Shown: in pieces, positions 12,794 to 26,030 of the stretch
Layout: every line of letters begins with the position of its first letter
Position numbering within the stretch: position 1 is the first letter of the stretch
NCBI RefSeq assembly: GCF_014898055.3
Contig: NW_023601543.1
Coordinates: forward strand, 65,671,782 to 65,735,781
Direction: 5' to 3'
DNA length: 64,000 bases
Origin: Talpa occidentalis
Taxonomy: Eukaryota; Chordata; Mammalia; Eulipotyphla; Talpidae
Notes under the pieces: generated by a model
What the model saw: the letters and a program-made list of their open reading frames with translations, nothing else
Database searches by the model: none
Told to the model about the DNA's origin: nothing
Translations under genes and position numbers: made by a program

Positions 12794-13479
12794 AAACTCA
12801 CTACTTTTATATTAAGATTATCTGAAGGTAGACAGTGGTGCCCTTTATAGATCCTAGTGCATTACACAGTTTTAAAAACTTCAAAAATCTTCTTGTGCCA
12901 AAGTTTGAGACATTTGCATGAAATGTTCAGCAGCTCTGCTTAGTCTCCGTTGAAATAATGATCAGAAAATTATTAAATGCATGTTAGCCTAATCTCATTA
13001 CAGATTTAAGTCAATTAAACCCTAACTGCTATTAATACAGGAATATTCATATATATATAGCCGATATGCCTGGAAACTGTAATGTTCTTTGTTCATGAAC
13101 TTTTCACTTATATTTTTTTCCTTACAAATAAAGTACTCATTTCCCCCAAGAACATAGTTGGTATTTACTTAGATCTTCCTTTATGAACTGACCTACCTCT
13201 GTGGGGGGCTATGAGAGTGTGATTCCTTTTCATTCACTCTCCCAGCCCCAGCATCCTACCCCACAAAAATTCAGCCATGTTGTCAGTTACATGGGCTTTA
13301 CAGTTCACTGTGTCTTCAACCTACAGTGAAAGGGAATGGTAGTTTTTTGGATATGAATGCAGATCAAAACCTGCTGCCTAGGGTATGTCCTCTGCTCCAA
13401 TTCTGGTTAAAGACAATGCACCAGGAAGAGAAAGAGCAATAAAGGGGGATTTGGGGAAGAGTCCAAAATACAAGCACAT

Positions 13480-13535
13480 GCACATAATATGCACATATAT
13501 ACATGTACATACACATACACCCACATACACATACC
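13480..13535. repeat. AC/AT-rich simple repeat
   Basis: Irregular CACATA/CACACC units; source of overlapping low-complexity ORFs on both strands at 13364-13700. Confidence 0.8.
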
Positions 13536-13727
13536 CAGATAAAAATCTTACCTATGCCTATGGTGACCATATTAATTCAAACACACACAAAAAAAAAGAC
13601 CTGGAATTTTTATTTGGACAATTCAAAATTTGAAATTTCTCCAAATATAAAGTATTTGTGCCTTGAGGAGCCCAACAAGAATTACTTGGAGGCAAAATGA
13701 GATAGAATCAAAATTTAAATTATTTCC

Positions 13728-13791
13728 CTATATATATATATGTGTGTGTGTGTGTGTCTGTGTCTGTGTGTGTATATATATAGAGAGAATA

Positions 13792-13828
<37 letters not shown>

Positions 13829-13848
13829 ATGAAAGAGAGAGAGAGAGA
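13728..13848. repeat. Complex (TA)(TG)(TA)(GA) microsatellite
   Basis: Successive TA, TG, TA and GA tracts over 120 bp, in the SYTL5 intron. Confidence 0.95.
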
Positions 13849-15014
13849 AATTAAAAAGGTCTTTCATGGTAAAACCCAAAAGATTTTTAATTCATTTAAG
13901 GCAAAGATGGGTTTTAAAATTTTTTCTTTATGATTCATCAAGAGTTTGGATTCTATTAGAAGCCAGTATGTTCATGCTGGGACTTTCTGTTAATCCATTA
14001 AGAAGCTTGGTGGTAATTCCATTAGGATTAAAACAGAATGTTTACCAAACTAGAAGTTCACTCCTATAGTTCTCCTGGTGTTTTATGGGGACAGAGTCTT
14101 TAGGCTTTTGAAAAGGTCAAACTAATTTTGTTCTTAATGGTAGTGATAATATTTGGAAAAACAAACAGCCCCACAGATCAAACATTTGTGCGGTAGTAAC
14201 AGGATCATATTGGTTAGCACTTTCTGGATCTCCCTAACTTCTAGGCTGAATGCATAATTCTCCAAATTGCTTCAAATGTATTTGAACCAAATACTTAGCT
14301 TATCAGCAGGATTCCAAGTAGCCTATTTGAATATACTTTCCCCTTCAGTTTCCCTCTTCTCTCCTCCCCTACGCTGCTCTAAAATAATGGAATTAACCAC
14401 ATAAAGACAAAGCCATGGGCAGTTTTCAGACTGGGGTCCACGGTCCCTAACGATACTAAGCTCCAACTTGCTTAGTGGCCCATGGCAGCTGAGCCAGGTG
14501 TGTGGAATAAAACCTGAGACTTGCATTTTGATTTTTAGTCAGCTTAAAAAAGGAGACCATCATAAGGAACTCTTACCAGGTTTTATAGTACAAGAGCAGT
14601 GCTTCTCTGAATTCAGAGTAACTTTGGATAATGGTTTACAGCTTATACGTCAGAACTGTCAGTGAACAGGATGCTAAGAAATGCTTGTTTGTCCCATTTC
14701 TCAGACAGCTTTTAGGTATGGCTGTTGGTTTTCAACGGGGGTCGCAAAATGGGTGAATTTATTGCATAAGCAGAAGAGTATAGAAGAAAAAGAGCCAATA
14801 TGGAATCAAAGACTCTCAGCTCTGATGCTTTTAACAGCTGGACTAATCAGTGAATCTCTTTCAGCTCTGTGCTGCAGCTATAGTACATTATAATAGCGCC
14901 ATCCTCAGGGGGGAATCCAGCAATACATTCTCTGGAGGGAGGTAGGCATTGACTAGTTTATGGTGTCTTTTCTCCTGCCCACCCTCCTGCATGGTCAGAG
15001 AGAGCATTTCAAGT

Positions 15015-15175
15015 GCACAAGATTGGAGTGTGAGCTCTGGCACCAGATTCTGGGGCTACAAACTGTGGTATTTCCATTCACTAGCTGTGCAAACTTAAAC
15101 AAGCTGTTGTACTTTGTATTTCAGTTTCCTCATCTGCAAAGGCAGATATTGATCATTCTTATACCATTAAGAAAT
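15015..15175 (+). repeat. MIR
   Basis: 'gagtgtgagctctggcaccagattctggggc', 'cactagctgtgcaaact' and TTTCCTCATCTGCAAAGG in order. Confidence 0.85.
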
Positions 15176-15535
15176 GAATTTGTAACCTGTCCCTTCAAAT
15201 GTTGCAGAACTTTCTGGAATTTCTTGGTATTTTCTATACCTCCAGATTCATCATACTGTACTTAAGAACAGCAATGAAACATATTAAAGCTGTCCCAGCA
15301 CGTCAGCTATTACAGGTTGGGTGAGACAAATTTGGAGATGGTAGAAGCCTGTGAAATCACCTAAGCTCCCAACAGAAGCCCAGATTCTAGCTCTCATAGC
15401 TGGTAATCTCTACTCCAACTCTATTTAATCCCTTGGATTATCTATGCCCTGCTTCTCCCTGAAGTACCTTATCAAGACTTCAGGTATATGCAGTTATTCC
15501 CAAGGCTGGAACCTACCAAATGCCTTCAATTCCAA

Positions 15536-15772
15536 AGGTCAGCAAACAATAGCCCTTGGGCAAAATCCAGTCCACTACCTGTTTTTGTAAATGAAGTTTT
15601 ATTGGAATATAGCAATACACATTTGTTTACAAGTTGATTATTGCTGCTTTCATACTGCAATGGTGAGTGAAGTTAGCTGTAATGGAGAACAGATACCCTG
15701 TAGAGCTGAAAATATTTACTGACTGAAAACATTACCTTGACTGAAAATGTTTGCTGACCCCTGATCTACACC
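15536..15772. mobile_element. hAT-type non-autonomous DNA transposon
   Basis: Ends GGTCAGCAAAC and GTTTGCTGACCCCTG are inverted repeats, and the middle has CTGTTTTTGTAAATGAAGTT (15580-15599). This matches a widespread ancient mammalian hAT MITE whose family name I do not assign. A second decayed copy is at 29690-29840. Confidence 0.75.
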
Positions 15773-15862
15773 ACATATAAAGGCAGATGTGTGAAGGGAA
15801 ATATCTTCATGTTTATGGACCCAATGAACATTAAGATTACAAAGGCATTAAGATGACATGTT

Positions 15863-16132
15863 GGGGCCTCCCTGGTGGCACAGGCGATTGAGCACCGCAC
15901 TGTGAAGCTGTCCGCAGCCTCTGCAGCACAGGTTCGATCCTGGCCGGCCAGTGAGAATCCCACACGTCGCAGCAGACCTCTCCTGTCGCACCCACTGCTC
16001 CCCTCAGCTGTGTATTTCATCAGTCTGCCTGTTCTGTTCCCTGCTCTGTCTCTGGTGATCCTCTCACCCTCCCACGCATCTAGTCTGTACCCTGGTTCTT
16101 GAATAAAAATAAATAAATCTTTAAAAAAAAAA
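15863..16132 (+). mobile_element. Lineage tRNA-derived SINE, copy 2
   Basis: Full-length: tRNA-like head with box-B GGTTCGATCC (15931-15940), unrelated body, tail of AAATAAATAAATC plus poly-A. Target duplication GACATGTTGGG on both sides. Confidence 0.95.
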
Positions 16133-16871
16133 GACGACATGTTGGGACGGCTTTAATGTGTTTTATTGCTGTTCTTGAGAACAGTATGAAATACCAAGAA
16201 ATTGCAGAAAGCCCTGCAACATTTGAAGGGTCAGGTTATTATCATTACAGGTTAATATTATTATATTAAGGTTATCACAGGCTCACCTCCATTATTCCAC
16301 CAATAAGTGTATGGCACTCAGCCCTTAGTATGTGCTCAACAAATATTGATTACTCCTGAATCTTGGGGACTGTAGGATACTTTTGGCCACAGGCTAGCCG
16401 AAAATCTGATTTGAATTGCTATAAATAACATGGAAATATATTGCTTAAAGACCAGAGGTGTGGCAGGTTCCAGTATATCAGGATGCTAACAATTCTCTGC
16501 CATTCTTTAGGCTCAGCTTCATTGTTGTACTCGCTTTTATCCTCAGCAGCAACCAGAATAATATGTTTCATTGCCCATGTCCAGTGGAAATGACAGCCTT
16601 TCAAAATTTGGACTATATATCTGAATGGGTCACCTTTGATCTCATGTCCACCTCCAGTTCAATGATAGTTGCCTGAGGAATCCCAGTCATGGGGTGATTG
16701 TTTTTAAAATTCCACTACCAAAGCTGAGCAAAACTGAGATTTGGGTAAGGAGACAGAAAAGAGAAATGTATGATCATCATTTGTCTCCAGAGTGATTACA
16801 GTACCCCCATTGTGATCTAAATTGTTTTAAACAGAAAATATTCAAGCAGGGCAGAAAAGATAAGGGTATTA

Positions 16872-17140
<269 letters not shown>

Positions 17141-17459
17141 ACTTGCTGATGGTTGCTAGGTGGTTTTCCAGGCTATACAGAAAACAAGCTCCACTGGGAT
17201 TGCGTTCCAAGAAAGTCATTATTGTTTTAACCAAAAATGGATCTCCAAAACCTTTGTTTGGTGTCTAATCAGGTGGCCATTAAGTTTCACTAAAGACGCT
17301 CAGGTCAATCCTTTAAACAGCTACAGAACAGGAATCAGATCTGCTGGGACAGAATCCAGAAAACACTAAAAATGTGGAGAAAACAAAGAAGAATAAGTTA
17401 GCCTACAGCACTTGTAAGAGTATCTAATTTCTCATTTCTGAAATAGTGGTGCATGTAGC

Positions 17460-17481
17460 AAAAAAAAAAAAAAAAAAAAAA
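17460..17481. repeat. Poly-A tract, 22 bp
   Basis: Isolated A tract. The sequence before it is not a recognised retroelement, so it could mark an unidentified insertion. Confidence 0.85.
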
Positions 17482-17769
17482 CACCCAAGTGTTATTCCAT
17501 AAACAGGCATTATTAAATACTGTATGTTTATTGCTGTGAAATTTTAGATTTCATTAATTCAACATTCTCTATGAAAATTCAGTTTCTTGCAATATAATTA
17601 ACTTCTACTACCAGATGGATTCCATTATCAGTCTGCAGCTGACCCACGGGGTGAGCAGTCTCACCATGTTGGCACTCTAAGTGCATCCACAACAGGAAGT
17701 GGTTCCCTTCGTGTCCCTCCCTCCCCACAACTAAGACCACTCATAACAAGCACAGCTGGCAAAGCAGAT

Positions 17770-18110
17770 ATGATGCAGCGTTCCGTATATTGGCCTCAAT
17801 ACACCTTACAAACATACTGCTGAATGAAAAAGGTTAAGTTACAGGATAATTCACGCAAAAATTACAGAATATATATGAAGGAAATAACCTGCCTGGCAAT
17901 GATATCTAATTTAGGAATACATACATTTATAGTATAAATATAAGGAAACTCACAGGAGATTCAGATAGAGAGGAGAGCATAGGAACTTAAATGATATTGA
18001 GCAATGGTTGATTTTCAAGATGGAGGTTTATATCTTATAATGTACACTATTGATTGGAATTATTCTAGGTATGAATTACGTGTTGCAATATAGATGTTTG
18101 AAAACTACCC
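17770..18110 (+). mobile_element. Old L1M 3' fragment
   Basis: Contains the 'ctgctgaatgaaaaaggttaagttacaggataatt' type L1M block (17818-17853) and a degraded 3' UTR. No open frame. Confidence 0.65.
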
Positions 18111-18218
18111 CCTTAAGAAGCCCTGCAGGCAATGCCCCTCATGCTAACTCTTGATCATTCTTTCATTGACTTCTTACTTGGATTCTCTCTGAATGTTCCC
18201 TTAACAATGATGACTCCT

Positions 18219-18487
18219 GGGCCTCCCCTGGTGGTGCAGGCAGTTAAGCGCAGCAATGTGAAGCTGTCTGCAGCCCCTGCAGCACCAGTTTGATCCCAGC
18301 CTGCGGGTGAGGGTCCCACATGGCATGGCAGACATCTCCTGTCACGCCCGCTGCTCCCCTCAGCAGTGTATTTTGTCAGTCTGCCTGTTCTGTTCCCTGC
18401 TCTGTCTCTGGTGAATCCTCTCACCCTCCCACACATCTGGCCTGTACCCCTGTTCTTGTATAAATAAATAAATCTTAAAAAAAAAAA
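18219..18487 (+). mobile_element. Lineage tRNA-derived SINE, copy 3
   Basis: Full-length copy of the 'gtggttgagcgc' subfamily. Flanked by ATGATGACTC on both sides. Confidence 0.95.
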
Positions 18488-18664
18488 ATGATGACTCGGA
18501 GTGACCAACAGGTTTTGTGATTTGGGATCTCAGTCCATGACACTGGCCCCCACCTTCCCCCCAGATCTATGAACTACAATTTACATGCAAGTTGTACCTG
18601 GTCGGTTTGGTTCTAGCAAGTGTTCCAAACTAAAATAGATACAGGATCCTTTTATTATTATCTG

Positions 18665-19104
18665 AAAGTAGAATACTCCTATTTGGTATGATTCAGTAGG
18701 TTATTTTGGGGATCTGGGAACACTCAAATTTTTCCCATATATTGGGCCTCCCCGGTGGTGCAGCGGTTGAGCACTGGGTTGCGAAGCTGCCCACAGCCTC
18801 TGCAGCATCGGTTCGATCCCCGGCTGCTCCCCGGCCACCGGATGAGGGACCCGCATGGCGCGCAGACCTCTCCTGCTGCCCGCTGCTCCCCTCAGCAGTG
18901 TACTTCATCCATCTGCCTGTTCTGCTCTCTGCTCTGGCTCTGGTGAATTCTCTCACCCTCCCGCGCTTCTGACTGTACCCAGTGCTTGTATAAATAAATA
19001 AATCTTTTAAAAAAAAATTTTTTTCCCATATAAATTGACGGTAACAGCCTTTCCAGACCCCAAAAAATAGCCTACCAATCACACCAAATAGAAACATTCT
19101 ACTT
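18665..19104. mobile_element. Palindromic MITE, copy 2, split by a SINE
   Basis: Same element as 1149-1300 in the opposite orientation. Left terminal repeat 18665-18714, right 19055-19104 (reverse complement begins AAGTAGAATGTTTCTATTTG). Removing the SINE and one target duplication leaves about 153 bp, agreeing with copy 1. Several spots differ between copies, so the family is not recent. Confidence 0.82.
18744..19017 (+). mobile_element. Lineage tRNA-derived SINE, copy 4, inside the MITE
   Basis: Full-length. Target duplication TTTTTCCCATAT lies within the palindromic element, which dates the SINE after the MITE. Confidence 0.95.
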
Positions 19105-19919
19105 AAGGAGAGTGGGGGAAGCTTGTATTTACTCAAAGGCTGCTTTGAGGCCTCTAAATATCCATAAGGTTAGGCTGACCTCAAAATCTCAGAAATATAA
19201 TGGGAAAGGATCTTGTGAAGAGCCTCTCTAATTTCCCAAAGAACAAGAGTGAGGCTCCTCTTAGGAAATTGTCCTGGTCTGTGCAGATTCTCTAGATTTC
19301 ATCCAGAGCTTTCCTCCACCTCCAAAGACCAGTACAGGGATCTGAAAAAAACCCAAGATTGACATGAACAGGAAGCAACAAGGTTAAGAGCAAAAGGGAC
19401 TCTTCAGAAAGGTTAGAGGTTTGCTTTTTCCATTACTGCCAACTGCAGTCTCCTCAGATAAAGAACACAACTGGTTTTTCCATTCCTCTTAGACTCATCT
19501 GGTTTTATGCTGGAACGGATAAAGCACCTGGTAACTCAGTGATGAATGTTATTACCGTCAGTTTCACTTAAGAAATATTTTATATTTGAAATGTCAGATT
19601 TAGAATGTTCTACGTGAATATTCTATAGGATTGTATTTAGAAATGATTCCAGTGATTGGAAGCTACAAAAATGCTTGACCTGAAGTTTATGATTATCCTT
19701 CCTTGAGAGGGAAGGTGATAGAGAGAAGGTGATAGAGATGGGGAATGAAGGACTTAAGAGAAATAAAAACCTCCTGAAAACTGAAACAACAAAATCAACC
19801 CAAACTGGTTTTTCACACATCTGTGCCTGGACTCAGAGCTGATTCATTAACAACTGGCCAAGGAGATCAGAAGTAGCTAAAACTTTATCAAGAAAATCAT
19901 GTTTCCCAAACTAAATGTC

Positions 19920-20335
19920 CAAAAACAGATGATTGGATCAAGAAGATGTGGTGTATATATACACAATGGAATACTATTCAGCAATCAAAAAAGATAAATT
20001 CATGCCATTCACAGCAACGTGAATGGAGTTGAAAGGGATTATGCTCAGTGAAATAAGTCAGAAGGAAAGAGAAAAATGTCGGATGGTTTCATTCATAGGA
20101 GGGATATAAGGAAATCAATTAAGAGATCATGGGGAAAAAAGACAAAACTAACAGGCAACTATAAATTGGAGATATTCTACAGGGGAGAGGAAGGAAGAGG
20201 GACCAAAACATGGGAGGGAAGAGCACAGGACACTAGAGTGACAGTTCACGGATGTCTCCTTGGTGGTAATTTTATGGGGATTACACCTGAGAGGAAAATA
20301 AACAACAATGTAAAAAATACATAAATTAAAAAAAA
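19920..20335 (+). mobile_element. L1 3' end, second subfamily
   Basis: ORF2 end with 'gatcaagaagatgtgg' and 'atactattcagca' type wording (19937-19985), then a 3' UTR that differs from the two young L1 copies, ending in an A-rich tail at 20325-20338. Diverged, no intact frame. Confidence 0.85.
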
Positions 20336-21682
20336 AAGAAGAAAGAAAGAAAATCACATTTCCTCCAGAAGGCAGGACTGGACTGTGATGATCATTTAAT
20401 AAGATGCAATGTAACTGATGATAATACAGTCCTCCCAGAGAAACACAGGGGGTGAGGGGTGGAGGGAAGAGGAGACTGTGAGCCTGGGCATAGACAAAGG
20501 AGTTCTAAGGAGCTAGATGCCCATGGTGCCCACGCAGACTCTGACCCAAGAAGAAGCACTTGGGTTTCAAAGGAAATCAACCTATTTATTCCCTGTAGCA
20601 AGAGCCCCATGTGCTGGCAACATTTTCTGCCATCAAGCCCTCAAATCCCACAACTAATTCCTCTAATTCAAGCTTTACTTTCTCTGGGACACTTCTGATT
20701 TTAAGTTGGTTTCTCCTAGAATGCTCTGTTTGTCTAGTGGATGTCCCACTTTTGGCCAAGCGACCATGTGCTTTGTTGAGTTTGAACCTAGGTCCAGTCT
20801 GTTCTGTATAGGCCAACTAAGTCCAATTTCAGAATGAATTCACCTAAGTATGAATCTTTTTTATTGTCCCCTTTCATGGGTCATTCAGACCCCTCCTGGA
20901 GAACTCCTTCCCCAGTACACACTTTAATCAAGTGAAAAAAAAATAACTAAAAAAACTATGAATGCATTTTCACTAGGGTTGATTATCATGTTTTCAGTCA
21001 AATACGCCTGGTAAACACTAGCCAGAATAGGAGGAAGAAATTCATGTTTATTTCATTCTCCTATAACTTCACTTGAGCAGATCTTTCTCCTTAAACCTTT
21101 CATATGGGAACTTCCCCCTCTGTCCAGCAGCTTTGCCAAACTAAGCCAAACCACTCAAAATGATGACAAGAAGGTCTGTCTGTCCTCCCGCCACCTTTCA
21201 GTCTTTCAGCCTTTCAGCCTTCGACAGGTGATAAACCCTGTTGAGCAGCACCATAGATGTGATAACCAAAGAAATTCCCACAGCATCAACAGAGCTCTAA
21301 GTTTTTCAAAAAACCATCTGTTTTGAAAAACACACTTAAAAATTATAGAGGTTGGTATTTTAGTCAAAGAAAAGGGCATGTCTGAATACATCTCATTACA
21401 GGGTAACAGAAACATGGCTTTAAAAGCAGAATGTTTCTGGAAGTGCTCTTAGGATGAAATTAATAAAAATAAAATTAATTTCCTGTTTGCCTGCTAGATG
21501 GATTTTCAGCATTCGGAGGGATGTTCAAGATGCTTGCAATACAAGTTGAACAGCATATGCAGATGCACTTGGGAGTGCATTGCAGTACATCTGGGGAAGT
21601 GTAAACTGACTCCCCTGTGCTGTAAACTAGTGTGACCTCTAAAATAAAAATATTAAATTTTTAAAAACAATCTACATAACTG

Positions 21683-21965
21683 GGGGCCTCCCTGGTGGCA
21701 CAGCGTTAAAGTGTGAGTGCTATCAAGCTATCGCCAGCCACTATAGCACAAGTTCGATGCCTAGCCCAGGAGCTGACCCACATGGCGCAGCAGACCTCTC
21801 CTGTCTCACCCGCTGCCCCCCTCAGCAGTGTATTTCAGTCAGTCTGCCTGTTCTGCTCCCCACTCTGTCTCTGGTGAATCCTCATCCCCGCACCTCTGGG
21901 CTACACCCAAGCTCTTGATGAATAAATAAATAAGACAATAACTCCTTTAAAAATTATAAAAAAAG
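21683..21965 (+). mobile_element. Lineage tRNA-derived SINE, copy 5
   Basis: Belongs to the second subfamily (head 'agcgttaaagtgtgagtgctatcaagctatc'-like). Its tail is altered (AATAAATAAATAAGACAATAACTCC). Target duplication AATCTACAT. Confidence 0.92.
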
Positions 21966-22324
21966 AATCTACATGGCTGTTAAAGAGAGACAAATGCTGT
22001 GAGGAGAGAACTAAATGGAACTTTCACTATGAACCCTAAGCTGAAAGACTCAAGGGCAGATGCTATGGAATTGCATTTCTTTTCAATACAGCAGTTTCTT
22101 CTCACATGCGCAACTAACTCTGTGTGGCACATTCCAAGGAGTTACACAGTTGTTGATATTTAAAGGAATTTCACAGTGGTATTAATCCCCTGAGCAATAA
22201 AAGGAAGGCTGACCAGCAATACCAATAGTCTTATAGTGACCCTTCAAGAACAGTGTTCTTAGAATGTTCCACATTAATGACTGCTAACATTTACATAACT
22301 CAACTGGTCACATGATTCCCCTCA

Positions 22325-22450
22325 CAAAGTAACTTCTAATATCCCTACTTCATAGTTGAGAAAACTGAGGAATATAGAAGTTAAGTAACTTGCCCAAAGT
22401 CACCCAGTTAGTAACTCAGAGCAGTGTGGTTTTATAGACCCTGCTACTCA
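22325..22450 (+). repeat. MIR/L2-type tail
   Basis: 'ttgagaaaactgaggaatatagaagttaagtaacttgcccaaagtcac' is typical of this repeat class. Confidence 0.7.
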
Positions 22451-22645
22451 CCATTTCATGAAACGACAGCATACCACAAGAAGTTATTAAATAAAGTTCT
22501 AGAGTCCAACAAAAATTTTAATATGTTGAAAACTTCTTAGAGTCTTTATTGCTTTCATATTCATCATGAATTTTCATAGAACCCTCTTTGAAACAACGCA
22601 TGTAACATCATAGTTTTTTATCTTGGCATAATGTATTTTTGACAT

Positions 22646-22918
22646 TTTTTTTAAAGATTTATTTATTTATGCATACAAGAGCTGGGGTACAGGCCAGAGG
22701 TGTGTGTGGAGGAGTGTGAGAAGATTCACCAGAGACAGAGTGGGGAACAGAACAGGCAGACTGAAATACACTGCTGAGGGGAGCAGTGGGCGAGTCAGGA
22801 GAGGCCTGCTGTGCCATGTGGGCTGCTCCCTGGCCGGCCAAGGGATCGAACTCGTGCTGCAGTGGCTGGGGATAGCTTCACAGGTTGCATCTTAACCCCA
22901 TGCACCACCAGGGAGGCC
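22646..22918 (-). mobile_element. Lineage tRNA-derived SINE, copy 6
   Basis: Reverse copy with target duplication GTATTTTTGACATTTT on both sides. Short ORFs at 22659-22895 derive from it. Confidence 0.95.
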
Positions 22919-22939
22919 AGTATTTTTGACATTTTAAAA

Positions 22940-23525
22940 GAGAAGACTATTTCTATCTTTAAAAAAATTGGTTAGGAGAAACGTAAATAAGTTCAAAGGA
23001 GTAAGGTTTGAAAGGAAAATTAGAAAAATTACTTATATTATATTTGGAATTTCCCTAAATGTTTTTTAATTACCAAGAACCTATAAAATTCTATAGTGCC
23101 AAAAAAGTTTCACATAGTAGACCACACATAAATTTAAAATATTTGTATAAGAGAAGCCACTGCTGGTAAGAAGGAAAGAAACAAGAGATAAGCTGGGAGA
23201 AGAAGATTGATCCATACAAAGCAGGAAAGGGGTTAATATCTAGAAAATATAATTTAAAAATTACAAGAAAATGAACCAAGAAAATAAGGGGCAAAAAAAA
23301 AACAAAACAAAACAGGTAATCCACAGTATTGGCAATTCATCACAAACATGAAAAGATGCTCACTTAGCTCACTGCTAATACGAATGCAAATTACAACAAG
23401 GAGACAATTTTTTAGCTTTCTATTGTATTATGAAAATGTAACAATAAAAAACCAAACCTCCATCTCATTTAGTGCTTGGTGAGGGTGTGTGTAAATGCAC
23501 TGGCAGGGTGGGAAACACGGTAAGC
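22940..23525 (+). mobile_element. Old L1 ORF2 fragment
   Basis: ORF2-like wording around 23228-23400 (aat-atctagaaa, aaaagatgctca, atgcaaatta) followed by the 'cactggcagggtgggaaacacgg' counterpart of the L1 Cys-rich region. Confidence 0.65.
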
Positions 23526-24152
23526 CCACCCTTGAGATTTTTCCATTTGTCTCTTTCTTGTATATGTGTCCTGTGAGCAGAGGCACTAAGTGGCATTATG
23601 TCCTGGACAATCCTTCTAAGGACCCCTGTAGAGTGGCCAGCCATGAAAGCCTTATATCTCTCTCTGGAATGGAGGACAGATTTGCTTACCATTTGTTTAA
23701 TAAAGCAAAAGTCTCCCTCCAGGGCAGGGAGCAAATTTACTTATATTATAGCTCATTGCAAAAACTTGCAGTTCCCTAAATTCAGGTTTCCTCGGTTATT
23801 AGGCTAATCCACTACAGACAAACTTTCCACCTGGGCACTTGGGTGTAAACGGAACCAAAGCAAACAGAATGTTCATGGCCCTTGCGAGGCTGTGAGTGAT
23901 AAAGGTCATTGTACTTGACCAAGGAGTAGCATAACTTCAATCACCGTAAGCCTGTGACAGGACGACTTGTCAGTTTGAAAGTAGGGTAAAACACAAATGC
24001 AAAGTCTTTACAGTTCAATCTTTGAAACTGGACAAAGGGTATAAAATTTCAGTTATGCAAGATGAATAAATCCTATATCTACTCTATAGTATGGTGCTTA
24101 TTCTTAATAACATTGTGTTGTATACTTAAGCATCTGCTAAGTGTCCTAATCA

Positions 24153-24200
24153 CACATTCATGCATTCATGCATGCATTCATTCATTCATTCATTTATTCA
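24153..24200. repeat. (CATT)n/(CATG)n microsatellite
   Basis: Tetranucleotide CATT/CATG repeats. Confidence 0.9.
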
Positions 24201-24339
24201 CAAATAAAAGTGGATGGGAGGAAACTTTTGGAGGTGATCATATGTTATTAGATTGTGATGGATTATGCATTATGATGATGGCTTCACAGGTGCATACTTA
24301 TCTCTAAGTTCATTAAGCTATATACACAAGCCGAGTTAC

Positions 24340-24800
24340 CTGTTATCTGTTGCTCAGTTACCAACCACCCACAAATTTAGTACAAAAAATAAACAAAACC
24401 TTATCATTATCTTTTACAGTTTTATGGGTTGGCTACGCTTAACTAGGAGGCACTCATCTGTGTCTCTTATGAGGCTTCAGTCAGATGGTAGGGGCAGCTG
24501 AAGCCACCTGAAGTCTGGATTAGGTGGAATGTTCAGGATGACAAACATACATGTGGCAGTTAATGTCAGCTGTTGGCTGGGAGCGCAGCTGGGGCTGTTG
24601 ACCACAACACCTACCTGTGTTTTCCTGCATGGTGGCCTCAGGGTAGTTAGGCATTTTATGCAGCAGCTCTCTTCTGTCAGAGGAAGCAATGCAGGAGGCC
24701 CAAGCAGAAGCTTCAAGGCATCTTAAGATTTAACCTTTGAAAGTATCAGAGTGCTACTTCTGCCACGTTTTCTTTCTCATAAATCACCAAAGTCTTCTCA
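24340..24800 (+). mobile_element. Ancient interspersed repeat, LTR-like
   Basis: Contains 'tatctgttgctcagttacca', 'gttttatgggttggct' and 'tgtggcagttaatgtcagctg' type wording of a widespread mammalian repeat, probably LTR-derived. Open frames here (24477-24726) are chance. Confidence 0.4.
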
Positions 24801-25416
24801 GATTAAAAAGGTGAATTATATTCCAAAGAAATAGGAATAGTGAGGAATCTGTGAGCTCTTTAATTTTCCATATCTCACCTCCTAATGTATACTACGTGTA
24901 AGATTGTGGTGACCAGGAAGTCTGCATATTAGAGATCATGCATTTTTCCAGTTCTTGATGGGAATGGAGAAATTGTATGTGTGCCACGATTCCCTATTTG
25001 TTGTTACTAGGTCAGTACAAGTGGAAACACACTTATCTATAGAAAGAGAAGCAAGAAGGGTTTGGAATACTCAACCATTAAGAGTTAAGAATGTGAGTTA
25101 CTATTTTACACACAGAGATGCATGAATCAGTGAAATGGCTGCATACTGAAGAGAAATGAAAATGATTTGAGACACCTCAGTAAATGAACAGTTTGAGGGT
25201 ACTGGTGAGGATTCGTAGAAAACTGATTCCATGAGTTCCAGGCATTCATGAAAGGCTAATAGAGCAGGAGAAGACAATGTTCTCAAGGCACAGACTGGAG
25301 AGTAAAAGTCAAGCTACGGACTTTTGGATAGTAGAGAGTCATAAACTTTTCTGAGGGATAGTTGATACCTTAGACAGTCAATAAGGAGGAAAGATGATCT
25401 TGAAAAAGTATACCTA

Positions 25417-25683
25417 GGGCCTCCCCTGGTGGCACAGTGGTTGAGCGCTGGGCTGCGAACTGCCCGCAGCCTCTACAGCGCTGGCTCGATCCCCAGCTGC
25501 CGGCGAGGGTCCCACCTGGCATGACAGACCTCTCCTGCCGCGCCCACTGCTCCCCTCAGCAGTGTATTTTGTCAGTCTGCCTGTTCTGCTCCCCGTTCTG
25601 GCTCTGGTGAATCCTCTCACCCTCCCGCGCTTCTGACTGTGCCCAGTGCTTGTATAAATAAATAAATAAATCTTTAAAAAAAA
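25417..25683 (+). mobile_element. Lineage tRNA-derived SINE, copy 7
   Basis: Full-length, GC-rich head, close to the apparent consensus. Target duplication GAAAAAGTATACCT. Confidence 0.95.
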
Positions 25684-25849
25684 GAATGAAAAAGTATACC
25701 TATTTTCCAATAGACAAAGGGAAGCAATTTTAGGGATTCATAAGCTAGAGTCCGCAGTGCAAGCACTGCTAAGTCCTCAGAACCAAAGCCTGGCTCTGTG
25801 TCTTTTCTCAGAGTCAGTGTTGAAATGTGGAACTTTGAAGGTGATAGAA

Positions 25850-26030
25850 TTAAAACTCTACCCCCCTAAAGAAAAATATGGACACATTACCCTACATTTT
25901 TGCATTGCCATTTATTTGGCTATAAAACAGGAATATCTACTTCCTTGGCTTGTTGTGAATATTAAAATAAGTTAATGTATACAAAATTCACAGTATCTGG
26001 CGCAAAGCAGATGTTGAACATATTTTAGAC
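25850..26030 (+). repeat. MIR fragment
   Basis: 'ggctataaaacaggaatatctacttccttggcttgttgtgaatattaaa' and 'cagtatctggcgcaaagcaga' match the 3' half of MIR. Confidence 0.65.

Larger units (their letters stand above)
12795..15010. other. SYTL5 intron, microsatellites and unrecognised sequence
   Basis: Holds the 13480-13848 simple repeats. 14430-14530 is vaguely hAT-like (MER5/MER20 wording). Nothing else can be supported. Confidence 0.45.

Noticed and set aside
13364..13700. Overlapping ORFs rich in Tyr/His/Thr
   Set aside because: Products of the CACATA simple repeat.
15863..15940. Possible tRNA gene from a box-B match
   Set aside because: The tRNA-like head belongs to a SINE, does not fold into a full cloverleaf by eye and recurs in all copies.
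15766..16140. SINE-derived ORFs (also at 18155-18508, 18693-19136, 25414-25710 and others)
   Set aside because: The repeated 'RVRGFTRDRAGNRTGRL' type peptides come from the antisense strand of the SINE in each case.
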